Positions 1 to 10,701 of a stretch of 64,000 nt of DNA are shown here, one piece after another. Every line of letters starts with the position of its first letter. Within the stretch, counting starts at the first letter, position 1. Both the position numbers and the translations under genes were made by a program. The stretch comes from an uncultured Croceitalea sp. Its GTDB lineage: Bacteria; Bacteroidota; Bacteroidia; Flavobacteriales; Flavobacteriaceae. The notes beneath the pieces are model-generated. The model was not told where the DNA came from and searched no databases. It saw only the letters and a program-made list of their open reading frames with translations. The stretch spans positions 124,001-188,000 of the forward strand of contig CANLWK010000005.1 of assembly GCA_947494805.1 (NCBI GenBank). The letters are read 5' to 3'.

Positions 1-116
1 AACTAAATAATAAATAGAATAGTAGTCATTAGTCTTTAGAAGTTAGAAGAGTCTGTTTGAAATGTAAAAGTCTAGGATTCCAATAACTAAAAACTAACAG
101 CTAGAAACTAAAAAAT

Positions 117-509
117 ATGGCAAAAGCAAATACCAAGACAACGAAAAAACGTAAAGTAATTGTCGACTCTAACGGGGAGGCGCACATTACGGCATCTTTC
201 AACAATATCATTATTTCTTTGACCAACAAAAAAGGAGACGTTATATCATGGTCTTCTGCTGGCAAACAAGGATTTAGAGGTTCTAAGAAGAACACGCCCT
301 ATGCTGCTCAAGTAGCTGCTGAAGATTGTGCCAAGGTTGCACATGAGGCAGGATTGAGAAAAGTAAAGGTTTATGTCAAAGGCCCGGGTAACGGTAGAGA
401 GTCTGCAATACGTTCAATTCATAATTCTGGGATTGAGGTAACTGAAATAATTGATGTTACACCAATGCCGCACAACGGTTGTCGACCTCCAAAAAGAAGA
501 AGAGTATAA
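117..509 (+). CDS. rpsK: 30S ribosomal protein S11
   Basis: Universal small-subunit protein of the platform, binding 16S rRNA near the mRNA exit. The 130-residue product has the family length. It shows the conserved central block around [17 protein letters not shown] and the C-terminal signature [16 protein letters not shown], with a lysine-rich N-terminus. It is the first gene of the alpha-operon segment seen here; rpsM is expected just upstream but lies outside the window. The 116 bp in front are very AT-rich, with several CTAA-type short repeats and no Shine-Dalgarno, which is usual for this phylum. Identification is certain. Confidence 0.99.
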   Translation: MAKANTKTTKKRKVIVDSNGEAHITASFNNIIISLTNKKGDVISWSSAGKQGFRGSKKNTPYAAQVAAEDCAKVAHEAGLRKVKVYVKGPGNGRESAIRSIHNSGIEVTEIIDVTPMPHNGCRPPKRRRV

Positions 510-523
510 TTAATTTAATATGG

Positions 524-542
524 TCCGCCAATGGCGGATTTT
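524..542 (+). promoter_or_regulatory. Hairpin with T-run between rpsK and rpsD
   Basis: TCCGCC and GGCGGA form a 6-bp stem with a 3-nt loop, followed by four T. It sits in the 104-bp rpsK-rpsD gap, the longest gap in this operon. S4 is known in other bacteria to regulate its own operon. An attenuator or S4-binding leader is therefore possible, but this is inference from position and shape only. Confidence 0.4.
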
Positions 543-613
543 CACTTGAAGGTGTACGAAGATTATCGAAGGATAAGCCTTAATTCATAATCACACTTTC
601 TTAAAACTAGAAG

Positions 614-1219
614 ATGGCAAGATATACAGGACCAAAATCAAAAATCGCCCGTAAATTCGGTGAAGCGATTTTCGGAGACGATAAAGCCTTCGAAAAAAAG
701 AATTACCCTCCAGGGCAACACGGTAACAACCGTCGTCGCGGTAAAAAATCAGAATATGCTATCCAGTTGATGGAAAAGCAAAAAGCTAAATATACCTACG
801 GTATTTTAGAACGACAGTTTAGAAACTTGTTCGCAACCGCTAAAAGAAAAGAAGGTGTTACTGGTGAAGTTCTTTTGCAATTGTGTGAATCACGTTTAGA
901 CAACGTAGTTTACAGAATGGGTATTGCTCCAACCAGAAGAGGAGCAAGGCAATTGGTGTCACACAGACATATCACAGTAAATGGTGAGTTGGTAAACATA
1001 CCTTCTTATTCATTAAAGGCCGGCGATGTTGTTGGTGTTCGTGAAAAATCGAAGTCAGTTCAAGCTATCAATGATTCTCTAGGGAACAATAGCAGTGTTT
1101 ATGAATGGATTACTTGGAACGGTGAAAAGAAAGAAGGAACTTTCGTTGCCGTACCAGAAAGACTTCAGATTCCTGAGAACATCAAGGAACAATTAATCGT
1201 CGAGTTATATTCTAAATAA
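614..1219 (+). CDS. rpsD: 30S ribosomal protein S4
   Basis: Primary 16S rRNA-binding assembly protein. The 201-residue product starts [17 protein letters not shown] and has an N-terminal S4 domain, then the S4 RNA-binding domain at about residues 92-155 ([30 protein letters not shown]). The C-terminus LIVELYSK is typical. It lies 104 bp after rpsK and only 19 bp before rpoA, as in other Bacteroidota alpha operons. The preceding spacer contains a small hairpin with a T-run that may take part in regulation. Confidence 0.99.
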   Translation: MARYTGPKSKIARKFGEAIFGDDKAFEKKNYPPGQHGNNRRRGKKSEYAIQLMEKQKAKYTYGILERQFRNLFATAKRKEGVTGEVLLQLCESRLDNVVYRMGIAPTRRGARQLVSHRHITVNGELVNIPSYSLKAGDVVGVREKSKSVQAINDSLGNNSSVYEWITWNGEKKEGTFVAVPERLQIPENIKEQLIVELYSK

Positions 1220-1238
1220 AAACAACACTGATCCAATT

Positions 1239-2231
1239 ATGGCATTACTTAATTTTCAGAAGCCCGATAAAGTTATAATGATAGACTCGACAGATTTCGA
1301 GGGGAAATTTGAATTTCGCCCTTTGGAACCTGGCTATGGATTGACCGTTGGGAACGCATTACGAAGAGTACTACTTTCTTCATTAGAAGGTTTTGCAATT
1401 ACATCGGTACGTATCGATGGTGTTGAGCACGAGTTTTCTGTGATACCCGGTGTTGTTGAAGATGTGACAGAAATGATATTGAACCTGAAGCAGGTTCGGT
1501 TCAAAAGACAGATTGATGATGTTGAAAGCGAGACAGTTTCTGTTTCAGTTAGTGGTAAAGACCAATTGACAGCAGGAGATTTTCAAAAATTCATATCAGG
1601 TTATCAAGTATTGAACCCTGATTTGGTGATTTGTAATATGGACCCTAAAGTTTCGGTCAACTTAGAAGTCATTATTGAAAAAGGACGAGGATATGTTCCT
1701 GCTGAAGAGAACAAAAAGTCCAATATGCCTATCGGAACCATCGCTGTCGATTCAGTTTACACACCTATCAAGAATGTAAAGTATAGCATCGAAAACTTTA
1801 GGGTAGAACAAAAAACCGATTATGAAAAGTTGGTTTTTGAAATCGTTACAGATGGTTCTATTCACCCAAAAGATGCCTTGACAGAGGCTGCTAAAGTATT
1901 GATTCATCATTTCATGTTGTTCTCTGATGAGCGCATTACCCTTGAAGCAGATGAGATCGCACAAACAGAAACGTACGATGAAGAGTCATTACATATGCGT
2001 CAGTTGCTGAAGACCAAGTTGGTCGATATGGATTTGTCGGTACGCGCATTGAATTGTTTAAAAGCTGCTGAAGTAGATACTTTAGGTGATTTGGTTTCTT
2101 TCAACAAGAACGACCTGATGAAATTTAGAAACTTTGGTAAAAAATCATTGACTGAACTTGAAGAGTTGGTAATCAACAAAGGACTTCAATTCGGTATGGA
2201 TTTGGCAAAGTATAAATTAGATAAAGATTAA
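1239..2231 (+). CDS. rpoA: DNA-directed RNA polymerase subunit alpha
   Basis: Alpha subunit: the N-terminal domain (about residues 1-230) dimerises and scaffolds beta and beta', and the C-terminal domain (about 255-320) contacts DNA and activators. Visible marks are [20 protein letters not shown] near residue 32 and the C-terminal helix-hairpin-helix region with [16 protein letters not shown] and [11 protein letters not shown]. The 330 residues equal the usual length. It sits 19 bp after rpsD and 59 bp before rplQ in one transcription unit. Confidence 0.99.
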   Translation: MALLNFQKPDKVIMIDSTDFEGKFEFRPLEPGYGLTVGNALRRVLLSSLEGFAITSVRIDGVEHEFSVIPGVVEDVTEMILNLKQVRFKRQIDDVESETVSVSVSGKDQLTAGDFQKFISGYQVLNPDLVICNMDPKVSVNLEVIIEKGRGYVPAEENKKSNMPIGTIAVDSVYTPIKNVKYSIENFRVEQKTDYEKLVFEIVTDGSIHPKDALTEAAKVLIHHFMLFSDERITLEADEIAQTETYDEESLHMRQLLKTKLVDMDLSVRALNCLKAAEVDTLGDLVSFNKNDLMKFRNFGKKSLTELEELVINKGLQFGMDLAKYKLDKD

Positions 2232-2290
2232 TAATCATATTTTGCTCCTCGTCTATAGCGGGTTTGGTAGCAAGATGATAAAGTAAAACA

Positions 2291-2791
2291 ATGAGACACG
2301 GAAAGAAATTTAACCACTTAGGAAGAACAGCTGCGCATAGAAAGGCGATGTTGGCCAATATGGCATGTTCGTTGATCGAACATAAAAGGATCAATACAAC
2401 AGTTGCAAAGGCAAAAGCACTAAAGCAATTTGTTGAGCCGTTGATTACAAAATCAAAGGTTGAGAACAACCAAACTACTGAAAAGGGCACACATAACCGA
2501 AGAATTGTTTTTTCTAATTTGAGAAGTAAGCAAGCGGTTACAGAATTGTTCAGTACGGTAGCTGAAAAAGTTGGTGACAGGCCAGGGGGTTATACAAGAA
2601 TTATCAAATTAGGTAATAGACTTGGTGATAACGCTGATATGGCACTGATTGAATTGGTTGATTTCAATGAAATCTATAACGCTGACAAGCCCAAGAAGAA
2701 ATCTACAAGAAGAAGTAGAAGAGGTGGAGGTAAGAAAGTCGAAGCTGCAGTTCCTGTTGCTGAGACTACAACGGATGATTCAGAAGAATAA
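2291..2791 (+). CDS. rplQ: 50S ribosomal protein L17
   Basis: Large-subunit protein near the peptide exit. It starts [20 protein letters not shown], the family signature. At 166 residues it is about 40-50 longer than the E. coli protein. The extra C-terminal tail after residue 130 is first Lys/Arg-rich ([17 protein letters not shown]) and then acidic, an extension common in this phylum. It is the last gene of the operon, and a strong intrinsic terminator follows 30 bp downstream. Confidence 0.99.
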   Translation: MRHGKKFNHLGRTAAHRKAMLANMACSLIEHKRINTTVAKAKALKQFVEPLITKSKVENNQTTEKGTHNRRIVFSNLRSKQAVTELFSTVAEKVGDRPGGYTRIIKLGNRLGDNADMALIELVDFNEIYNADKPKKKSTRRSRRGGGKKVEAAVPVAETTTDDSEE

Positions 2792-2818
2792 GATGTTAAT
2801 TACTAGTTTATAATAGTT

Positions 2819-2850
2819 AAAAGGATACGCTAAAACGTATCCTTTTTTTA
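2819..2850 (+). terminator. Intrinsic terminator of the alpha operon
   Basis: AAGGATACG and CGTATCCTT form a perfect 9-bp stem with a 6-nt loop (2821-2844), running directly into a T tract. It closes the rpsK-rplQ transcription unit. Confidence 0.9.
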
Positions 2851-2878
2851 TGTTTTTTTGTGAAATTTTATTTGTGAC

Positions 2879-3991
2879 ATGAAATACCAGACGAGAAAAA
2901 AAGCACTTTTAATTTTAGAGGACGGAACTATTTTTTATGGAAAGGCCGTTGGTGATAGAGAAGGTACCGCTTTTGGTGAAGTTTGTTTCAATACAGGAAT
3001 GACGGGTTACCAAGAAATCTTTACAGACCCTTCATATTATGGTCAACTCATGGTAACGACCAATGCACATATTGGCAACTATGGCACTAATGTAGATGAA
3101 ATGGAATCTAACTCAATTAAGATTTCTGGATTGATTGTTAAGAATTTTAGCTACAACTATTCAAGACCCAACGCCGATGCGAGTCTTTTAGAGTTTTTGG
3201 AGAAAAACGACTTGTTTGCCATTTCAGATGTTGATACACGGGCCCTTGTGAGTTACATAAGAGACAACGGTGCCATGAATGCTGTGATTTCAACCCGTAT
3301 GGATGATGTCGAGGGCCTAAAAAGAGAATTAAAAGAGGTGCCCAGTATGGAAGGTTTAGAGCTTGCCTCTAAAGTTTCTACAAAAGAACCGTACTTCTAC
3401 GGTGATGAAAATGCGACCTATAAGATTTCGGCATTGGATATTGGTATTAAGAAGAATATCTTAAGAAACTTGGCCAAACGTGACGCATATATTAAAGTGT
3501 ATCCTTACGACGCGTCAAAAGAACAAATGGCTGATTGGAATCCGGATGCCTACTTTATATCCAATGGGCCTGGCGACCCAGAACCTTTGACCGCGGCCAT
3601 TGAGACTACCAAAGAAATCTTGAAAGAGAATAAACCACTTTTTGGTATTTGTTTGGGCCATCAAGTTTTGGCGTTGGCCAATGGGGTGTCAACTTTTAAA
3701 ATGCACAATGGTCATCGAGGTATTAACCATCCCATTTTAAACTTGATTACAGGAAAGGGTGAAATCACTTCACAGAACCACGGTTTTGCAATAAATAGGG
3801 AAGAAACAGAAGCCAATCCTGATTTAGAGATTACACACACACATTTGAATGACCATACCGTTGCCGGTATCAAAATGAAATACAAGAACGTATTCTCTGT
3901 ACAATATCATCCTGAGGCGAGTCCTGGACCCCATGATGCCGATTATCTTTTTGACCAATTTTTTGAAGCGATTAATGCTAACCTCAACTAA
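2879..3991 (+). CDS. carA: Carbamoyl-phosphate synthase small subunit
   Basis: Glutaminase subunit that hydrolyses glutamine and passes ammonia to CarB to make carbamoyl phosphate for arginine and pyrimidine synthesis. The N-terminal CPSase_sm_chain domain covers about residues 5-140 (GTAFGEVCFNTGMTGYQEI). A class I glutamine amidotransferase domain covers about 185-365, with the nucleophile Cys in GICLGHQVLAL and the His-Glu pair in QYHPEASPGP. The 370 residues are normal. carB is not in the window. It follows the alpha operon terminator, so it has its own promoter. Confidence 0.98.
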   Translation: MKYQTRKKALLILEDGTIFYGKAVGDREGTAFGEVCFNTGMTGYQEIFTDPSYYGQLMVTTNAHIGNYGTNVDEMESNSIKISGLIVKNFSYNYSRPNADASLLEFLEKNDLFAISDVDTRALVSYIRDNGAMNAVISTRMDDVEGLKRELKEVPSMEGLELASKVSTKEPYFYGDENATYKISALDIGIKKNILRNLAKRDAYIKVYPYDASKEQMADWNPDAYFISNGPGDPEPLTAAIETTKEILKENKPLFGICLGHQVLALANGVSTFKMHNGHRGINHPILNLITGKGEITSQNHGFAINREETEANPDLEITHTHLNDHTVAGIKMKYKNVFSVQYHPEASPGPHDADYLFDQFFEAINANLN

Positions 3992-4015
3992 AACGTTATA
4001 GTTGATTTGCCGTAG

Positions 4016-5401
<1,386 letters not shown>

Positions 5402-5428
5402 CGGTAACGATTATTTAGCGTTTAGAAG

Positions 5429-5459
5429 AGCCTTTCTTATTATAGAAAGGCTTTTTTTT
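5429..5459 (+). terminator. Intrinsic terminator after eno
   Basis: AGCCTTTCT and AGAAAGGCT (5429-5437 and 5444-5452) form a 9-bp stem with a 6-nt loop, followed by eight T. Confidence 0.9.
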
Positions 5460-5502
5460 GCGCAGTATTAAACGTATATTATCCGTTCAAAGAATCAAAT
5501 TG

Positions 5503-7038
5503 ATGAGTAACTTTTTGTTTGCTGCCGCAGAGAATGATGCCATTGCCAATTGTAAGGCCGGCGGCATGGGTGACGTAGTTCGTGATGTGCCACGACAAAT
5601 TGCAGAAAGGGGAGATAGCGCCCATGTAGTTGTGCCCTCGTATGGTAGATTGCACCAAGGTGGTGTTTTAAAAACCACCTTGAATTTTGAGCTAAGGGGC
5701 TTGAACTACACTGCAGAACTGTTTGAGGTAAAACCTAAAAAGGAGATAGAACATATTCATCATTATGTAATCCACCATCCTGAAATTGAAGCTGGGGGAA
5801 TTGCCCATATATACCATGATGACCCAGAAGAACCCTTTTTTACGGACGCCATTAAATATTTCATTTTCTGTACCGCCGTTGCAGAAGCTATTAAACAAGG
5901 TGCGTTTGGCAAACTTGATGTGGTTCACTTGCACGATTGGCATAGCAGTATTCTACTGTTTTTACGAGAGTACCATTTACGTTATGAAGACTTAAAGCAG
6001 ATTAGATTCGTATACAGCATACACAATTTGGCCATTCAGGGCATACGACCTTTTGACAATAACTATTCGTCGGTAAGAAATTGGTTTCCCAATGTGAGGT
6101 TTGATGAAGAACGCTTATTGGATTACCGTTATCAAGATTGTATAAATCTTATGGCAGTTGGCATTCGATTTGCCGACTCGGTCCATACAGTCTCACCATC
6201 CTACAAAAAAGATGTAATGAAGCCAAGTTCACCGCCAGAATTTATTGGTGGTGAAGGGTTAGAGAAAGATTTGCAACAAGCGAATAAAGAGGGCCGCTTG
6301 ATAGGAATATTGAACGGATGTAATTATAAGAACATAAATGTAGAAGAAAAGGGGCACATATACCGCAATACGGTCAAAGCACTTTTTAGATGGCTACAAG
6401 AAGAGTCAAAAAAGTACAAAGCAGATTTTTTGGCGCATACGGGTGAAAAGATAATGGAGTTTGTTGAAAATCGCCCAAGGTTTATCGTGTCAAGTGTTGC
6501 ACGCCTCACAGAGCAAAAGTTTTACTTCTTTAAACGTTCACCTGAAGCTTTTGTAGAAATATTGAAAAAGCTTGAAAAAGTTGACGGCATTTTTATGCTT
6601 TTGGGAACAGGGGCTCCAGAGTATGAAGATTTGTTCCGTGAAATGAGTTACAAGCATGAAAATTTCATATTTACGAATGGACAATCAGAAAGTCTAATAG
6701 ACTCTATGTATCTAGAATCAGACCTTTACTTTATGCCGAGTCTCTTTGAACCATGCGGAATCAGCCAAATGCTATCAATGCGAAATGGAAATCCCTGTTT
6801 GGTGCACCATACTGGAGGACTAATAGACACGGTCAAACATATGAAAACAGGTTTTGGTTTTAGTGGGGACACTTACGATCAAAAAATTGAGGACATGCTG
6901 GCCACTTTTGATTTGGCCCTTGATGTTTTTGCCAATGACAAACCTACTTGGAAAAAGATTCAGGCAGGAGCAAAGAAAGCCCGATTTACTTGGAAAAAAT
7001 CAGTGGACGCTTACTATGATAAATTGTATCACCTATAA
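5503..7038 (+). CDS. Glycogen/starch synthase-like glycosyltransferase (GT5/GT4)
   Basis: Probable ADP/UDP-glucose-dependent glucan synthase or related glycosyltransferase. The N-terminal GT5 catalytic domain carries the donor-binding CKAGGMGDVVRDVPRQ (about residues 17-32) and LHDWHSS (about 145). The C-terminal glycosyltransferase domain has SSVARLTEQKFYFFKRSP and the nucleotide-sugar site FEPCGISQMLSMRNGNP. I chose the ATG at 5503 (511 residues) because the in-frame TTG at 5458 lies inside the T tract of the eno terminator. It sits alone between eno and gltA, so glycogen metabolism is inferred from family only. The rest of the glg pathway is not in the window. Confidence 0.85.
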   Translation: MSNFLFAAAENDAIANCKAGGMGDVVRDVPRQIAERGDSAHVVVPSYGRLHQGGVLKTTLNFELRGLNYTAELFEVKPKKEIEHIHHYVIHHPEIEAGGIAHIYHDDPEEPFFTDAIKYFIFCTAVAEAIKQGAFGKLDVVHLHDWHSSILLFLREYHLRYEDLKQIRFVYSIHNLAIQGIRPFDNNYSSVRNWFPNVRFDEERLLDYRYQDCINLMAVGIRFADSVHTVSPSYKKDVMKPSSPPEFIGGEGLEKDLQQANKEGRLIGILNGCNYKNINVEEKGHIYRNTVKALFRWLQEESKKYKADFLAHTGEKIMEFVENRPRFIVSSVARLTEQKFYFFKRSPEAFVEILKKLEKVDGIFMLLGTGAPEYEDLFREMSYKHENFIFTNGQSESLIDSMYLESDLYFMPSLFEPCGISQMLSMRNGNPCLVHHTGGLIDTVKHMKTGFGFSGDTYDQKIEDMLATFDLALDVFANDKPTWKKIQAGAKKARFTWKKSVDAYYDKLYHL

Positions 7039-7095
7039 CTGATTTTCAGCAATACGTTACCCCTGTTAAGAATAATCCAATTTTTGTTTCCGAAA

Positions 7096-7126
7096 TTGTT
7101 AATACCTTTCGTTTTTCGTAAATTTA
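7096..7126 (+). promoter_or_regulatory. Candidate Bacteroidota promoter of gltA
   Basis: TTG at 7096-7098, a 20-bp spacer and TAAATTTA at 7119-7126 fit the phylum's -33 TTG / -7 TAnnTTTG promoter. Transcription would start about 25 bp before the gltA ATG. Confidence 0.55.
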
Positions 7127-7156
7127 CCTTCTGACTTTAACATATATAAAAAATAC

Positions 7157-8440
7157 ATGTCGAAAACCGCTACGCTTGAATTTGAAGGTAAAAAGTACGA
7201 GTTTCCCGTTATAAAGGGAACTGAAGATGAATTGGCAATTGATATCAAAACGCTTCGAGCGTCAAGTGGGATCGTTACTATAGATCCTGGCTATAAAAAT
7301 ACGGGTTCATGTGAAAGTGCCATTACCTTTTTAGATGGCGAAAAGGGTATTTTACGGTATCGTGGATATTCCATTGAAGAGTTGGCTGAAAAGGCGGATT
7401 TTCTTGAGGTGGCATACCTATTGATTTTTGGAGAACTACCAAACGCGGAGCAATTGTCCGCATTTCATAACGACATCAAAGAAGAATCACAAGTCGATGA
7501 AGAGATGAAGAAGATTTTGGATGGTTTTCCGAAATCAGCACACCCGATGGGGGTACTTTCTTCATTGACCAGTGCCTTAGTGGCCTTTAATCCTACATCG
7601 GTAGATGTTTCTTCTGAAAAAGCGATGTACCACTCCATAGTAAGAATTTTGGCCAAGTTTCCAGTTTTGGTGGCTTGGACGCAGCGTAAGAAAAAGGGAC
7701 TGCCTCTTGATTATGGCGATGATACTTTAGGTTATGTAGAGAACATCCATAAGATGATGTTCAAAAAGCCAAATCAAGAATATAAAAAGGACCCTATTGT
7801 CATAGATGCCTTAGATAAGCTATTAATCTTACATGCGGATCATGAACAAAACTGTTCAACTTCGACCGTCCGTATCGTAGGTTCTTCGCATGCAGGTCTA
7901 TTTGCCTCATTATCTGCGGGAATTTCGGCTTTGTGGGGACCATTACATGGTGGAGCAAACCAAGCTGTGTTGGAAATGCTAGAAGCGATAGAAGCCGATG
8001 GTGGCGACACCAAAAAATATATGGCCAAAGCAAAAGATAAAAACGACCCGTTTAGATTAATGGGCTTTGGTCATCGTGTTTACAAGAATTTTGACCCAAG
8101 GGCAAGAATTATAAAAAAGGCGGCCGATGAGGTTTTGGGCAATTTGGGCATAGATGATCCGATTCTTGATATTGCCAAAGGATTGGAAAAAGAGGCTTTG
8201 GAAGATGAGTACTTCGTGAAGCGAAAGCTGTATCCGAATGTTGATTTTTATTCGGGCATCATTTATAGGGCTTTGGGTATACCAACAGAAATGTTTACGG
8301 TAATGTTTGCCTTGGGTAGACTGCCCGGATGGATAGCACAATGGCGTGAAATGCGACTGAAAGGTGAACCGATTGGCCGACCACGTCAAATCTATATCGG
8401 AGAAAACCAGCGTCCGTTTGTCGACGTTGACTTAAGGTAG
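7157..8440 (+). CDS. gltA: Citrate synthase
   Basis: Condenses oxaloacetate and acetyl-CoA to citrate, the entry step of the TCA cycle. It is a 427-residue type II (hexameric-type) enzyme. Visible are the N-terminal beta region with DPGYKNTGSCESAITFLDGEKGILRYRGY split over residues 43-73, the His of LHADHEQNCSTSTVR, GPLHGGANQAVLEML, the catalytic His in MGFGHRVYKNFDPRA, and the C-terminal RPRQIYIGENQRPFVDVDLR. It is monocistronic with its own promoter, and a strong terminator follows. Confidence 0.98.
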   Translation: MSKTATLEFEGKKYEFPVIKGTEDELAIDIKTLRASSGIVTIDPGYKNTGSCESAITFLDGEKGILRYRGYSIEELAEKADFLEVAYLLIFGELPNAEQLSAFHNDIKEESQVDEEMKKILDGFPKSAHPMGVLSSLTSALVAFNPTSVDVSSEKAMYHSIVRILAKFPVLVAWTQRKKKGLPLDYGDDTLGYVENIHKMMFKKPNQEYKKDPIVIDALDKLLILHADHEQNCSTSTVRIVGSSHAGLFASLSAGISALWGPLHGGANQAVLEMLEAIEADGGDTKKYMAKAKDKNDPFRLMGFGHRVYKNFDPRARIIKKAADEVLGNLGIDDPILDIAKGLEKEALEDEYFVKRKLYPNVDFYSGIIYRALGIPTEMFTVMFALGRLPGWIAQWREMRLKGEPIGRPRQIYIGENQRPFVDVDLR

Positions 8441-8463
8441 ATTGCTACCTTTATAAAAACAAT

Positions 8464-8498
8464 AAGGCTCTTTTATTTATAAAAGGGCCTTTTTTTTG
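8464..8498 (+). terminator. Intrinsic terminator after gltA
   Basis: AAGGCTCTTTTA and TAAAAGGGCCTT pair over 12 bp with a short loop (8464-8491), then a T tract. Confidence 0.9.
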
Positions 8499-8512
8499 AA
8501 CTGGAACGAATA

Positions 8513-9448
8513 ATGACCAAAATGAGCACAATACTTCGATTGAACGTAAAGGATGAAATAGGGACGCTAAAAACTGTGGTTCTGGGAACAGCGGAAAGCT
8601 GTGGTCCAGTACCGACACCAGAGGAGGCCTATGACCCAAAATCGATGGAACATATATTGGCGGGTACCTACCCTAAAGAGGTCGATATGAAGGAAGAAAT
8701 GGATGCCTTTGCCAAGGTATTTGAAAAGTATGGTGTAAAAGTGTTTCGACCTAAAGTACTGTCAAATGTCAACCAAATATTTTCACGAGATATTGCTTTT
8801 GTTATTGAAGACAAGCTTTTTCATGCCAACATACTACCGGACAGGGAAAAAGAATTTCAGGCCATAAAATACATTGTCGACCAAGTTTCCGCTGAGAAGG
8901 TCGTTTATCCACCTGAGGAAGTTCATATAGAGGGAGGAGACGTGATGCCTTGGAACGATTACATTTTTGTTGGAACTTATACAGGTGAAGATTATCCAGA
9001 TTACATTACAGCACGAACAAATGAAGCTGCCGTGGCATTTCTAAGGGAGCAGTTTCCTGATAAAATGGTAAAAGCTTTTGAACTACGTAAATCGAATACC
9101 GATGCAAAGGCAAATGCGCTACATTTAGACTGCTGCTTTCAACCGCTGGGTAAAGGAAAAGCCATTTTACATAAAAACGGCTTTTTGGTAGAAGAGCAGT
9201 ACCAATGGTTGGTCAATTATTTTGGTCCTGAAAATGTTTTCGAAATATCAGCGGATGAAATGTACCAGATGTTCAGCAATGTATTTTCAATTTCACCAGA
9301 AGTTGTTGTTTCTGAGCAAAGCTTTACAAGGCTGAACAATTGGTTGAGAAATCAGGGCTTTACAGTTGAAGAAATACCTTATGCCGAAATTGCCAAACAA
9401 GAGGGATTATTGCGTTGTAGTACCCTTCCATTGATTCGAGCAGTATAG
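8513..9448 (+). CDS. DDAH/arginine-deiminase-family amidinohydrolase
   Basis: Cytosolic guanidino-group-modifying enzyme of the pentein fold. The catalytic set is visible: EGGD in HIEGGDVMPW, His-Asp in ALHLDCCFQPL, and the nucleophile Cys302 in LLRCSTLPLIRAV near the C-terminus. Length is 311 residues; a second ATG 9 bp downstream (8522) is an equally good start. The substrate (dimethylarginine, arginine or similar) cannot be told from sequence. A second pentein enzyme of the CtlX type lies 2.1 kb downstream, and the two probably serve arginine/citrulline-type metabolism together. That link is inference from the shared fold and proximity. Confidence 0.85.
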   Translation: MTKMSTILRLNVKDEIGTLKTVVLGTAESCGPVPTPEEAYDPKSMEHILAGTYPKEVDMKEEMDAFAKVFEKYGVKVFRPKVLSNVNQIFSRDIAFVIEDKLFHANILPDREKEFQAIKYIVDQVSAEKVVYPPEEVHIEGGDVMPWNDYIFVGTYTGEDYPDYITARTNEAAVAFLREQFPDKMVKAFELRKSNTDAKANALHLDCCFQPLGKGKAILHKNGFLVEEQYQWLVNYFGPENVFEISADEMYQMFSNVFSISPEVVVSEQSFTRLNNWLRNQGFTVEEIPYAEIAKQEGLLRCSTLPLIRAV

Positions 9449-9450
9449 CT

Positions 9451-10587
9451 CTATGTCTCTGTAAAAAGAGCTAACAAGATATCCATTTGAAGGTTTTCCG
9501 CCTTTTTACGAATCGGTGATTCCATCATCGTATTAAAATTCGTTGCTATGAAAACATAAGAGTTCAGTTCGGGCAGATAAAGTAAAAGGCAACCTGCACC
9601 TATACCGCCACCAGAATGCCCGATGGCATAAGTGACTTCTAAGTCATAATATTGAATTCCCAATCCGTATTTTTTCTCACCTTTTTCGTTTACAGTGAAT
9701 TCTTGCATAAGTTCTAAGCTTTGAGGGCCTAGTAATTTTCCAGTAACCAAGCCATGTAAAAAACCAATGGCATCTTTGGTAGTGGCAACCATACCATCAT
9801 CTCCTTTCATTGAAGATACATTGGCGCGTTGCAATAATGAAATGTTCACTGGGATACCCTCCAATAGAACATCCCAATATGCTTCAACAATGTTCAGTTC
9901 TTTTTTCAGGTTGTCTTTTGAAAGGTAGATAGTGGAATGAAGTCCGAGCTTTTCAAAAATAGTTTTTTTCATATAGCCCATGTGATCTGTTGTAATTGCA
10001 TCTGCAAGTAGTGACAACAGGGCATAGTTGGTGTTTCTATAGCTGTATTTGCTGCCAGGTTGAAACTCAAGTGGCCTATTGGCGATATGTGAGACCATTT
10101 CTTCTACCGTCAGTACGTCTTGAGGATTTTGTATGATTTTTGAGACCAACGTTGGGTTGGTACTATATTCGGCCAAACCAGAAGTGTGGTTCAATAATGT
10201 TTTGATTGTCACCTTTTCAACACCATCAATTTTCGTCAGCCATTCATAGTTAAGGTAATCGGTTATTTTATCCTCGAGGTCAAGACGGCCTGCTTCATAA
10301 AGTTGTAAGATGATGACGGCCATATAGGTTTTACTGACGCTCTGTAGATAGAACAAGTGATCTTCGGTTATAGAAGTTTGCTTTTCTATATCAGAAACAC
10401 CTTCCGCATGTGACCAATAGCCTTTATCCTCATTGTACACCGTTAGTGCTATTCCTGGTATGCCTAGGTCGATATATTTTTTCAGAACCGTAACTACCTT
10501 ATTTTGTGTTTCTCTAGAGATCCCGTTCGTCTGTGCAGATACTATGGTCGAAAGTGATAGCATAAGTAAGAAAATCTGTTTTTTCAT
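9451..10587 (-). CDS. Secreted serine hydrolase, class C beta-lactamase family
   Basis: Penicillin-binding-protein/AmpC-like serine hydrolase, exported. With the ATG at 10587 the protein has 378 residues and a clean signal peptide ending near SLSTIVSAQ. An ATG 21 bp further upstream adds seven residues. The catalytic motifs are Ser83-x-x-Lys86 (QSVSKTY), the Tyr-x-Asn motif in YRNTNYALLS, and HSGGGIGAG in place of the KTG box. Family members are peptidases, esterases or beta-lactamases, so the substrate is unknown. It lies downstream of, and on the same strand as, the LytTR regulator, with a 114-bp gap. The stop is 2 bp from the convergent amidinohydrolase gene. Confidence 0.85.
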   Translation of the reverse strand: MKKQIFLLMLSLSTIVSAQTNGISRETQNKVVTVLKKYIDLGIPGIALTVYNEDKGYWSHAEGVSDIEKQTSITEDHLFYLQSVSKTYMAVIILQLYEAGRLDLEDKITDYLNYEWLTKIDGVEKVTIKTLLNHTSGLAEYSTNPTLVSKIIQNPQDVLTVEEMVSHIANRPLEFQPGSKYSYRNTNYALLSLLADAITTDHMGYMKKTIFEKLGLHSTIYLSKDNLKKELNIVEAYWDVLLEGIPVNISLLQRANVSSMKGDDGMVATTKDAIGFLHGLVTGKLLGPQSLELMQEFTVNEKGEKKYGLGIQYYDLEVTYAIGHSGGGIGAGCLLLYLPELNSYVFIATNFNTMMESPIRKKAENLQMDILLALFTET

Positions 10588-10701
10588 CTTTTGAATAGTT
10601 TTAGGCAAAATTGAAGAGGTTCAAACAATCTCAACGATAGTTTGCAGATGAAAAAAACTAAAGTGTAGTAATTTCTATGGTAAAACGTATGCAAACACAC
10701 T

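Noticed and set aside
5458-5502. Extended TTG start of the glucan-synthase-like gene
   Set aside because: It begins inside the T tract of the eno terminator. The conserved N-terminus starts at the ATG at 5503.
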